DNA of 64,000 nt, from NCBI RefSeq assembly GCF_026210795.1, contig NC_089459.1, forward strand, positions 2,542,001 through 2,606,000, written 5' to 3'. This DNA is from Rhizophagus irregularis (taxonomy: Eukaryota > Glomeromycota > Glomeromycetes > Glomerales > Glomeraceae). Position 1 is the first letter of the stretch, and every line of letters starts with the position of its first letter. Below, piece by piece: positions 31,146 to 41,853 of the stretch. A program made the translations under genes and the position numbers. The notes beneath the pieces were generated by a model. It worked only from the letters and a program-made list of their open reading frames with translations, had not been told where the DNA came from and searched no databases.

Positions 31146-33300
31146 ATGTCTAGAAACCTTGCTAGAAGAGGTGGCGGCAGCTATAACCCTAACAGTAATA
31201 AGGCTGCTCGTCAAGAAAAGAAAAATAATAAAAAACAACTCTCTGATAACTCTGGTTCCGATAGTGATAATAATTCCCAAAAACGTTCCCGTATACTTAC
31301 AAAAGACTCCATGGATGAAGACTATGAAGATTTCGTTGCCGACGCGCCGGCTGACGGTGGTTTAGTTGGTTCAACTTCGACCGCTATTCCTCAACAAAAT
31401 AATTCCCGCAGCACTGCCCAAGAAAATACCTCGCTTCTACCCCGAAAATTCTGCTGCGCCTACTGCGCCTGGCCAAGACGCGTCTTCTGGAGCCTAACGC
31501 GTCTATTCATGCACCTCGAAACAAAGAAAATAACCCATCCCCTAACGCGTCCCCTAATATGGACGTTAATGATGGTACGTCGCCCGATCAGGCTGTTGAT
31601 CCCTCCCCTACCATTACCATTAATCGTCAAGATTTCCTGGCTGCGGCTGCGCCCAACTCCGCTCCCCAAACTCTTGAGAAACTTAAAACCAATAAGGCAA
31701 TTATAGAAGCCGTTAACAACTTATTTTTAGAAACGTATGAATCATATACCGGTCGTGCACGTATGACTTGGCTCGGGGGACGCTAAACGTCTTATCATAC
31801 ATTTTCATACTGCGGAAGCTCGTGACTTGCGTGTTGGTAGCACACATTCCGACTTTCCGGACCTTCAATTCCACCTGTACGATCCCAAACAGCTCCGGTC
31901 CGATGAAGACCTCCGTGCAATTCAAGTAACAGATATCCCGTTCTTCATTACTAAACCGCAACTCCAATCCTATTTCAAGAAGTTTGGCAACCTCCTTACC
32001 ATCCATCTTTACTCGAGGAAAGGTGCGCATGCAACAAGCCCGCATTGTCTATGATCATGCCGATGCCATTTCCCGTTTCACTACTCAACGGGCAGTTTAC
32101 TGCTTTTCTACCTGCTTGCGTGTTACCCCGTGCCACTACTCCTTAGATCAAAAAGCCGCTCGTAGAGCGTTCGCCGCTGTTCTCTCTGGACTTCCCGCTA
32201 ATACTAAAGATATTCATCTCGCTCCTCCTGGTTAAAGAACATGGAGCAAAAGCAATTAACATTCCCCTTTCCCTGAATTCTTATAAACCTAAACCTTGGG
32301 CTTATGTCACCTTCAACTCGCAGGAAACAATGGATGCCGCTATGGAGCAAACTATTGGTTTTCAAGGTCGTACTCTTCGGTGGGGCTTCATCCAACGATT
32401 CGAAAGCTCTTTGCCATCGTTGTGGTAAACTTGGTTGCGCTCCTACCTCTTGCCCGCTTAATCAACGCCGTGGTCGCTCACGTACACGCGACCCTGCGCT
32501 GCTCTTAAAGAACGTTTCAATATTGGCCAAAAGCCCGTCCAACAAAGAACGCCGCGCAATAATTCACGTTCTCGTTCTCGATCTAAATCTCGGATCGTTC
32601 TGCTTCTCGCTCACCGTTCTAATTCCAATTCCAATAGTTCTAATACTAATGGTAATAACAATAATAATAACAAACCCCCCTCTTCTGGTTCACCTGCCCA
32701 TGGACGCACACCTTCGATTACCCGAAAAGGCAAAGATAGATCTGTTTCTTTTTCGTCCAATGCTCGTGCTCCGCTCTCTGATTCGAATTCTTCTAGTGCC
32801 CTTGAGGCCGCTCTTAACATTCTTAATGTTCTAAAGAACCTTCAACAAGATGTTGCTCGTGTGGAATCCCGCATTTCCTCTCTCTTGAACTAAACAACCA
32901 ACGGCTTTCTGCTATAGAAGCTCATTTAGGCATTAGTCCTCCCTCTGTACCTATCATTAATTCTGAACCTGATCGAATGGAAGAAGATCCTCCCGAAATC
33001 ACTGGCACTTTAATCCAACATCCCAATGCTCCCTCATCATCTTCTGGTTCTATGAAATCCTCTTCCCCTAAATCTATTTCCAACAAGGCTCCCGCACTCG
33101 CTCCCGCTTCTACTTCTAACCCTTCCCCGCAAGACGAATTGAACTCAGTTATTCAAGATCAAAAAGCGATTAAAGATACTTTACAATCGCTCACTGGTTC
33201 CATTCAAGGTTTCATTGCTTCTCTTGGTGGTTCTCCCTCCGATCGAGCCTTCAGCTCCTTCGCAATAACTGACTTCTCACCTTTTTTCCCCGTACTTTAT
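31146..33300 (+). pseudogene. LINE 1 ORF1 (RRM-like, CCHC knuckle)
   Basis: RNA-binding partner of the LINE RT. It starts MSRNLARRGGGSYNPN and is Ser/Asn/Lys-rich. An RRM-like segment reads IQVTDIPFFITKPQLQSYFKKFG at 31920-31986. A knuckle C-H-R-C-G-K-L-G-C-x4-C is at about 32415-32452, followed by an Arg/Ser-rich stretch (SRSRSKSR-like) and a helical C-terminal part (ELNSVIQDQKAIKDTLQSL, 33137-33192). At least five frame changes break it. Layout matches the ORF1 of LINE 2, including a CHRCGHPNCNPDRC knuckle there. Confidence 0.7.
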
Positions 33301-33315
33301 TATCATTGCGCTCTA

Positions 33316-36300
33316 ATGTCAGACAATTTTAATTATGATACATTTGTTCGAAACCCACCCAACCCCGTAGATACTTATATCTTTTCTGAACATGAATCTT
33401 TATTTACTACCCCAAATTCTTCCCCTATCCCTAATTCCTTTAATATTTCATCTTTTAATGTTAATGGTCTTCGCCATAATAGTCAAATTAAATTTGAACA
33501 AATCTCAAACTTTTTTAATCTTAAACATATTACCTTTGGTGGTATCGTTGATACCCATTTAACCCCTAAACAAATTCATTTCTTATCTAAACGCCTCCCT
33601 AATTATACTGTCTTTTCATCTGATATAGATAAAACCAAACAGGTCAATTCTACTGGTGGCGTTTCCCTTTTCATTGAAAAATCCCTTGCTTCCCATGTAC
33701 AAGATTTTGTTTCACATTCCTCACGAATTTTATCTGTTGACCTTTATTTTAAAGCGGCAACGTTAAATTTCGTATTTTTGTGATCTATATTCCCCCTATT
33801 TCTGATTCTAAATTACGATCAGAAACTATTGATCTTCTTTTACAACTTTTGGTGCAAACTAAACAACAAAATTTTTATCATGCCATTTGTGGTGATTTTA
33901 ATATGCACCTAGATACCTATTACCCTATTTATTTTAATCGCCCTGCTACCGCTTCGCAACGATCATATCGTTTGCTACATCATCTTTTATCTCATGGCTA
34001 TGAAGAAACTATTCCTGTTAACGCTTCTGACTCCTTAGGCACCTTTCACCGCGATGACCAAGTTACTCGTATAGATTATGCGGTCATTCGCCCAATGCTA
34101 AAAGGCTTCGCTCTCACTTCTTATATCTTTGACGCCCAAGACACCTGCTCTTCGGACCACAATCCTATCATCACGTATTTTGATGATTCACTCTTGGTTG
34201 CGTCTATCAAGGTTGCTCGTGCTAAACAACTTCAACGACAGACTCGTCGCATTTTTAAATTTGATTCCGTCACTACTCAGCAATGGGAATCCTTTTCTAC
34301 TTGTACTGACTCCTTATGCAACGTTTCTCCTTCCACCTTTTCAACATGGCACATCAATCAACAATGTGAATATTTACATTCCCGTATCGTGAAAGCTGCT
34401 AATGCCTCTCTTCCGTCTGTCACGGTTGGCAACCAATTTACACCTACGATGCCTAAGGATTTGGAAGCTTTAACTCAACATTATCGTTTCCTCAGCCGTC
34501 TTCTGCATTCGATACGTTTATTGCGAAAATATCCTTCCACATATTATAATAGATATGAACGTACTTGGTCCGCCCATTTCATTCGACTTCAAAAGATTCT
34601 TCATCTTTATAAGAAGGTTATTCCTTCTCCCCCTATTTTACCTACTTCTTTCTCCACATGTAGGCAAGACGATTTTAAATGTTTATTGGAATCTTTAAAG
34701 TCTATCTCCAATACCCTCCATGGTTTCCTTCTTCTCAAAGAAAAAGACTTTCAAGACTCTTCCATTCGTGCCAAATTGGACGATCGGGACAACAATTTTG
34801 AAACTGATATTTCTTCCTTTATTAATTCTGCTCTTTCAAGAACTCGACGCCGTATCACTTTGGATCGTGTCTTTATCGACCACCCTACACAACCAAAACT
34901 TTTAACGGACCCGCATGATATTGATAACGCTGTTATCAACCATTTCCAAAATTCCGTACCTATCAAATCGACTCCTCCTATTAACATTTCTGCTTTACCG
35001 GAAAGATGGTCTTCCGCTTATCGCCCTATGGACGATGTGGATTCCTCCATTTATAATTCTTTATTGGATCCTCCTACTCTGGACGAATGGTTGTCTACGG
35101 TCTCTATGCCTAATGACAAAGCTCCTGGTCCCTCTATGATCACTTATGAGATGCAAGCATCTGGGCCCTAACACTTCCGCTTTGATCTTAATCCCTGGTC
35201 CAATCATGTCTTCGTACTGCAGATATTCCTGATTTATGGCGTCAAGCTATGGTTTTCCCTATCCCTAAACCTCACGAATGGAAATGTCAACTCAAGAACA
35301 CAAGACCTATTACTTTACTTGAAGTAATTAGGAAATCTTTGGTTAAACTTTTTTACAATCGTCTCGCTTCCATTTTGGCTTCAAATGAAGTGCTCAGAGG
35401 AGGAAACTTCGCTGGTCTGCCTGGTGGTTCTTGTCGCGACCCTATTGTCGTTCTTGAATCTATTATCCATGATGCTCATGTCAACAAATCGCCGCTTTAG
35501 ATCCTTTCGCAAGATATTTCGAAGGCTTTCGACTCGGTTGATCTCAAGATGTTGCGTTTCGCTTCTTGAACGCATTAAACTTCCTGCTTCTGCTACAAAA
35601 TTTATTTTATCCCTTTTCATGAATCGCTCCAATCGCGTTTTTACTGCTCATGGAACTACTCCTTCATACCGTGTTCGAATTGGTATAGATCAAGGCGAAG
35701 TTATCTCTCCCTTACTTTGGGTTATATATATAGACCCTTTGTTAACTGTTCTTAAGAATGAAATGATGGATCCGTATACGCTTCATGCTCCTTTATTATC
35801 TAATCCCTTGGCTATGACAAATTCTGATGGATTACGTATCAATAACTTGGTCTTTATGGATGATTCCACTTTAATTTCATCATCCAAATCCGGAATGGAA
35901 TCGATGCTCTCTATTACGGAAGAATTTTATCAAATTAATAATACTTCCGCTAATCACAACAAATATGTTTTAATTACTAATTCGTTGCCTTCCACTTCAG
36001 TTTCTTCACCTTCTCCTGTCGTGTTTGACTTACATTTATCTGGATTGAACAAAGTTCCTTCCATTTCTATTGTGCCCATCTCCATGAATAGCTCTTTCCG
36101 CTTCCTGGGCGTCTGGTTCAATGTCGCTGGTTCTCGCGATTTTGTTAAAAAGCAAGTTGCTAGAGAATGCAACTCTTTCGCTGCTACCGTTCGTCCTGCC
36201 AAATTATCTGCTAAACAAGTAGTCTATTTGCACAACACCGTCCTTATTCCAAAATTGGAATATCGCATGCAAGTCACTCACCTCTCCGAATCTGAATGTG

Positions 36301-38940
36301 CCTCGGCAACCAGTAGTATTCGTTCCATGGTTAAACATAAGGCCAATTTTTCACGTGTACTCCCAGATTCTATTTTGTTTTTATCTCAAGGCTTGGGATT
36401 GATTAATTTATTTTTTCACCAATCACAAACACATTTAACTAATTTATTTTTATTAGCTAATTCTTCTTCTTCTTTTATGAAAAATTTATTTTTCTATAGA
36501 TTACGTTTAATTCAATTTTCTTTTTTGATTCCTATTTCTCCGTTGTTAGTTAAAGATTGGACTATATGGTCTAAACTTTTTGCTTTTAAGCAGGATTATA
36601 TCGCTTGCACTATTGCTCTCCTGACTGCCACTCCTTTCAAGTTGTCATGTTCTCCACTTTCAACTTTGCCTAACCTTATTGTATCCGATGGTCATACGCC
36701 TTTATTTGAAATAATGACCCCAAAGATTTTTATCTCTTACTTCCGACGTCTAAGAAGTCTGCAACTCTATTACCTATCTCAATTTATCACGCCTCAAGGA
36801 ACCCATATGATCACTTGGAATGTTTATCTTTCCAGCTTATCAAGTAGGAAAGGTCATCGAGTCCTCCCTCATAAGTGGTTCAATGACATTCATCAAAATG
36901 TCACCGTTCCAAATTCCAATTCTCTACTCTTGGATCAATTCTCTTCCGAAGCCGTTCCTTCAGGCGTTGATTTGGTTCCTGCCTTTGGTTCCTCTAGAAA
37001 ATCCATGAAATGGATCGTGTCTTTGGACGAAGATGGTTCCCCTTTATTTGGAAAACAGCTCAGCAAACAACAATATTCTTGCAAGATTGTCCATTGGACT
37101 TCTGATTGTGTGACTCGACCTAATGATGTTATCACGCTCACTCCTTGTCCTGGTTGTTCTAAACATATACCGGTTACCTATACTAAAAGTAATCCTACAG
37201 ATGTTACTCCTTTATGTATCATCCCAAAACTTTCTCCTCTTAGATCTTTAATTCTCCCGACAACGCAGGAGCGTATTAGCATACGATACCACTACTATTA
37301 CTTCTCCTTTCACTTGGGCGGACCTTGATGAAACTGTAAGATCATATTATGGTCGTTTGGACACTCAACCTAATTTTTCACAAGTAGAGATGGTTACTCT
37401 CCCTACTCCTTCTCTTTCTTCCTCTTTGGGCTCGGCTGCTTCTCTCGCTTTTGCTGCCTCACCATTAGCGACTCCTCCTAATAACCATTATTGTTTTTAT
37501 ACTGATGGTTCTTTAATTAACCTTGGCACTCCTGATGTTTCTATGGGTTGGTCTTGGGTTCAAGTCCTCGATGGCGCTGGTTTTTTCCAATCTATCGCTG
37601 CTTACGCTCATGGAATTATTCATAACTGGCCTTCCTCTACAAGAGCTGAAATTGCCGCTATACATGCTGCTCTTACAGTCACTCCTCCCTTCTCAACGGT
37701 CACTATTTATACTGACTCTCAATCTGCCATAGATGGTCTTCGTCTATGTGCTACCTTTTCTTATTCCAATAGTAGGCTCTATTACAAGACCACCAATTTT
37801 GAACTTTGGGCTATTATTGAACGTCTCATTTTCTCTAAATCTTTATCTGTCACGGCTGTTAAAGTGAAAGGTCACTCTGGTAATTTCTACAATGACTACG
37901 CGGACTCATTGGCCAATTCTGCGCATACTTCCTCTTCAGCAGTTCTTCTTTCTGATTTGGATCAAGTATCTCCTCACGATTTCTTATTAAAATATGATGA
38001 TATTTTATGCGAATCCAACCCACGACGCCTATTCAAGCAATATTCGCAAATGCTGTGGATGCATAGACTAACGCGTTTATCACGTTTTAATTTCACCATT
38101 GATTTATCTTTTACTTCAGATTTCGTGATTGATTGGGATCTTACCTGGTTTTCGCTCAATTCTGAACCTCAACATGATGCCTCTTTTACTCGAGCTCATG
38201 CTTCCTCTCATCGCACCTTCAAATTCAAACTCTTTTTGGAAGATTTGCCTACTTTGGAACATCTTAAAAGAATTCGCCCGGACTTGTATATCGACATTTT
38301 ATCATGTCGTTCATGTCTCGACTCCAAGGAAGATTTCATGCACCTTTTTATGTGCAAATGTAGACGAATCGCTATGGAACAGATTCTCCTCTCCTACCAA
38401 CATCATTTTATCAACAAACTTCAAGAAGCTGGTGATCTCGTTAAGAAAGATCCCTCTTTACTTATTAACAAATTTAAATCTCTTCCTTGTTGGTCCTTTT
38501 CTTCTTCAAATTGGACTTCATATAGCCTTGTCCGTGGCTGCCTTCCGAAATCCTTTGTTGAAATTTTTGAAGAACTTTCTATTCCACGTAATTCTGCGAT
38601 GAAGGTTATCTCTGCCATCCACAATCACTTTATCCAAAAGATCAGAAAACGAATTTGGCTACCGCGTTCCTATGACAAATCTAAATGGGAAAATGCGATG
38701 AACATCACTCAAAAACTTAAACTTTCTCGGCCTTCAAATTTGCCAAAGTCTACGTACTTACCTTTCCTCTCAACTTTACCTCCTCCGACCCTTTCCGACG
38801 CCGCACGTGACTCCGACGTTGATTATTTAAAGAACTCGATGAAATATGGTTTGCCTTGGTTTAATCACTATTCGGGGTTTATGGGTCGTCTAACGGTGCA
38901 ACTTACTAACAGCTTTAGCAGGGTGGTGTGTCGATTTTAA
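33316..38940 (+). pseudogene. LINE 1 ORF2: endonuclease, RT, RNase H, zinc finger
   Basis: About 1,870 codons if repaired. The EEP endonuclease has SSFNVNGLRH, ICGDFNMHLD, TRIDYAVI and SSDHNPI (33450-34165). RT: ITLLEVIRKSL, GLPGGS, QDISKAFDSVDL, RVRIGIDQGEVISPLLW and the catalytic FMDDSTLI at 35855. RNase H: FYTDGSL, TRAEIAAIHAAL, IYTDSQSAID and VKGHSGNFYNDYADSLA (37495-37915). The C-terminal zinc element is C-R-S-C-x9-H-x3-C (about 38307-38355). Lesions: 1-bp shift near 33765, shifts around 35160 and 35240, TAG at 35498-35500, and shifts near 35565 and 37300. The start is the ATG at 33316, just beyond the ORF1 end. Confidence 0.85.
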
Positions 38941-39250
38941 TAATGGGCGCATTGTTCGTTGGTTTGCTTGCATAGTTGCTTCTTCTTAGGTTGGAATATA
39001 TCTAGGCGGGGATCGGGATAGTTTTAGTGTTATGCGATTTTTTTCCTTTTTGAATTAATTTTATAGCTTTATTACTGTTTTGGAGACTATATAGTTTTGT
39101 TTTTAGTTAATTTTATTTTTCTTTTTTGTACTTTGAAAATTTTATTTTATTTTTTTGTAAGTTCGTTAAATAATTTTAATAAAGATAAAGGCTACTATGC
39201 CATATTTGTCTTGACAAGGACTGATGACGATGTCACTTGGTTATTGTAAA

Positions 39251-39258
39251 TTGAAGAT
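39251..39258 (+). promoter_or_regulatory. TTGAAGAT promoter-like motif
   Basis: Perfect TTGAAGAT 36 bp before the ATG at 39295, just outside the LINE. Confidence 0.5.
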
Positions 39259-39294
39259 AACAATTAGGTATGTAGACACGTACAGAAAAAAGAC

Positions 39295-39812
39295 ATGTCA
39301 TACCCTTATATAACTAATCCTATAACCGGACGTCCAATCCGTGTTGGTGGAGATACCTTTAATCGAATAGTTATGGAATCCCATGATTATATCGATGGAA
39401 GGCTTGTCCGTAGACAAACCGTACCGCCTCCACCCCAGGAACAACCTGTATATTTAAATACAGATACAGGACGCTATATTCAACACGGTACTAGAACGTA
39501 TCATAGACTGGTTGAGAGTGACTATGAGGTAGTTGAGGACTACTACCTTGTTCATTCTGAAGAGGAGGAGCTTATGAGGAAATCATCAATGAAACACGCT
39601 ATAATGAGGAAAATCTTGATGGCCAGCGGTTAACTTTCAATAATATACAACAAATCAGAGCCGCTATTCAAGCTGACCAAGATGAATATGATGATTTTAT
39701 CTTACAGCAGAATACGACTAACGGGACACCTTCCTCCGGTCCTTCCGGTCGTCCACGAACTTTGGAGGACCATGCCCCGAGACTTGCAGAGCTTAATATT
39801 GAGCTTGTGTAG
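39295..39812 (+). pseudogene. Polinton protein with two N-P-x-T-G-R adaptor-like repeats
   Basis: Two similar units: YITNPITGRPIRVGGDTFNRIV (residues 5-26) and VYLNTDTGRYIQHGTRTYHRLV (about 49-70). The pattern N-P-x-T-G-R-x-I-x-x-x-G-x-T-Y/F-x-x-L/I recalls the two-cysteine adaptor domain found in proteins of large DNA viruses, here without the cysteines (family knowledge, tentative). A 1-bp shift near 39575 separates the last part (FNNIQQIRAAIQADQDEYDDF...LAELNIELV), which ends at TAG 39810-39812. The role could be structural or linking in a particle. Confidence 0.5.
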
Positions 39813-40035
39813 GGAATGTCTCAGCGCCTGTAAGCAGTGACTTAACGGACAAGCCATGAGCGACTGCGCTTCCTAATGGTCAGTCCTCCGGTCCTCCGGT
39901 CTTCCGGTCTTTCCAACGGTTGATCCCTTAATGCCAGTTATTTTTTTTATACAAATGACAGGTATTTAAAGATAACAATATATAAAAAAGATTGTGAAGG
40001 ATACTAAGTGAGCGAATAATCAAAGAAAGATAGCC
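39813..40035 (+). promoter_or_regulatory. spacer with ccggtc repeats and a TTAAAGAT motif
   Basis: No gene. Four short ccggtcytcc/ttccggtc repeats lie at 39890-39920. A weak variant of the promoter-like word (TTAAAGAT, 39966-39973) lies 62 bp before the next ATG. Confidence 0.35.
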
Positions 40036-40500
40036 ATGTCAACATCAATCATAATAAACCAGTGTCAGAACTGTGGAGTATTCTCTGCAAAAGCGGCATA
40101 TAGAGGATTATCCAGCGTGTTGTATAGACAGATTATAAAGAAGATTGGTGACGAGAGTGAACCTTTACAAGCCTTGGGACTTGCCAGGGATAAGTTGGTC
40201 CAGATTATCCGTCGGGCAAGTAATGCGGATTTTACGCAATTATTCACACAAAGACTAGATATGAAAATTATGGACGGAGATTCATACGAGGATACTAGGA
40301 AGTGGCTTCTTGAACAGCTTATAGCCATTGGATGTGACAGTGGGGAAATTGCCTTATATCAGTTCTTACGGAATACATACCCGGATGGTATTGACGAACC
40401 CTTTACTACATTCTATGAGAACTATGTAAATCATGTAAGAAATCCGATGACTAAGAACTTTGCTTCTCGAGCCTTAGGAGGCTATTGGATTAAAAGCTAG
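40036..40500 (+). CDS. hypothetical 154-aa Polinton protein
   Basis: An intact frame with ATG in good context. It begins with a C-x-x-C pair (NQCQNCGVFSAKAAYRG) and is otherwise helical and soluble (IIKKIGDESEPLQALGLARDKLVQIIRR). It ends ASRALGGYWIKS. No family was recognised. A further 28-codon ATG frame (40502-40588, MLRIDFEGRKKSAMILRA) follows at once and may be a displaced C-terminus. It lies tail-to-tail with the ATPase gene. Confidence 0.5.
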   Translation: MSTSIIINQCQNCGVFSAKAAYRGLSSVLYRQIIKKIGDESEPLQALGLARDKLVQIIRRASNADFTQLFTQRLDMKIMDGDSYEDTRKWLLEQLIAIGCDSGEIALYQFLRNTYPDGIDEPFTTFYENYVNHVRNPMTKNFASRALGGYWIKS

Positions 40501-40601
40501 GATGCTACGGATTGACTTCGAAGGACGTAAAAAAAGTGCCATGATTCTTAGGGCTTCTGCGGAAGAACTTCGCGAGATGGGTTGCTAAAGCAGCCAGATT
40601 C

Positions 40602-41825
40602 TTACAAAATACTATTGATCCCTACTCGTAATGCTCGACGGTCCATATGACCCTTAGAAAAGATCTGTAAAAGGACCCCGATGCCTTCTATTAATTTTTT
40701 ATTATCCAAAGGGTGACTAGACTTCAGGACTTCATATCGGGAGAATAACTCCTTTACGGTCTCAGGTTTTGGAATTTCAGTCTTCGTGGTCCTATCCCGT
40801 ACTTTCGCTAAGAAGTTTTGGAAGTCTGATCCCAAGGTCTTACCAGATAGTCCGTAGGCTTCCCGAAAGACGTACTTAATCCAGGTATCTGCGTTCTTAG
40901 CTATAACACCAGATACGAGAAGGTGTTTTCTCTCTTTAGGCGATGGATATTCCTGAGCAAACTCGATTAGCTGGGAGGACTTTTTTGCTTCAGCTACGGC
41001 TTTCTGGCCATAGGAACTAAACTTTGATCGAACTGGGTTCAAACTCGGATTGAACTTTGATCGAACTGGGTTCAAACTCGGATCGAACGGGGATTGAACT
41101 GAGATCGAACTAGGATCAAACTGAGATTGATCGGTGATCGAACGCGAGACTAGTATCCCATCAACCCCGAATAGATAACGGATCGCTCTTGGATCTTCTA
41201 AGATCAAATACTATAAATTCGCGTTGTAGAGTAAGGTCATCGATTACTGGAGCTAGTGACTCCAGTGCTTCTGTATACTGGCGGATGATCCTCTTAGTAT
41301 CGGTCAAACTTCCGTGACGCCATGTAGGAAAATATAATTCACATTTTCACGAATAGCCTTGGGAATGGTAAAGAATCTTTGGGCCACATAGATACACGAG
41401 ATATTTTTGTGACGCCCGTGTGTAAAAAATCCAGTGATGAGATCCTGGGTTTTTTTAGGCGCATCTATCAAATCCTCGAAGATTACCACAGTAGCCTAGG
41501 TGGAGTTGAAGTCCTTAACATTTGGAATCTCACTATGGGATACTGTGGTAAACGGAATTTCTTCTTCTTTGAAAAAATCACGTACGACTGCCCACTTCGG
41601 TTCATTGAGGTATCTGCCAACTAGAATTACCGCATCACATAATATGTACCTTTCACCATCCTCCTTTGCCTTCTTGTCTCCCATTAACAAATTAATAATC
41701 ATAGTTGTCTTACCCGAGTCAGAACTTCCTGCTACGGCAAGACGGAAAGGCCATGATGGGGCAAACTCATTACCCTGTCTCGAGTCAGTCGTGTACTCGT
41801 CTAAATTGTATACATAAAGATCCAT
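40602..41825 (-). pseudogene. Polinton HerA/FtsK-like packaging ATPase
   Basis: DNA-packaging-type ATPase (A32-like in viruses). The start is ATG at 41825 (MDLYVYNLDEYTTD). Walker A is AVAGSSDSGKTTMI (about residues 31-44). Walker B is [10 protein letters not shown] directly after an in-frame TAG at 41494-41496. Then [26 protein letters not shown], typical of the arginine-finger/sensor region of this family. A 1-bp shift near 41325 leads to TDTKRIIRQYTEALESLA; another leads into the long C-terminal frame (41207-40602) with a duplicated NPSLNPVRSKF-type repeat (about 41035-41105). Whether that C-terminal part belongs to the same protein is inference. Confidence 0.75.
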
Positions 41826-41853
41826 TTGAATTTTATTCTAATTTAGTTTAAAT
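41826..41853. promoter_or_regulatory. 28-bp divergent promoter region
   Basis: Only 28 AT-rich bases separate the ATG codons of the minus-strand ATPase (41825) and the plus-strand Gag-like gene (41854). The TTGAAGAT word is absent here, so these two genes probably use another signal, such as the symmetric attctaatttagttt stretch. Confidence 0.45.

Larger units (their letters stand above)
31043..39210 (+). mobile_element. non-LTR retrotransposon (LINE 1), plus strand
   Basis: 8,168 bp flanked by a 15-bp duplication TTGACAAGGACTGAT (31028-31042, 39211-39225). Two ORFs: an RRM/zinc-knuckle ORF1, and an endonuclease-RT-RNase H ORF2. The 3' end is aataaagataaagg-like with no poly(A), similar to the other LINE at 54456. 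The RNase H domain after the RT suggests the I/Tad1-type clades (family knowledge, not tested). Several frameshifts make it inactive. Confidence 0.9.

Noticed and set aside
31559-32834. Overlapping ORFs in the LINE 1 ORF1 region as separate genes
   Set aside because: Together they recreate one ORF1 with the same domain order as LINE 2; they are frame fragments.
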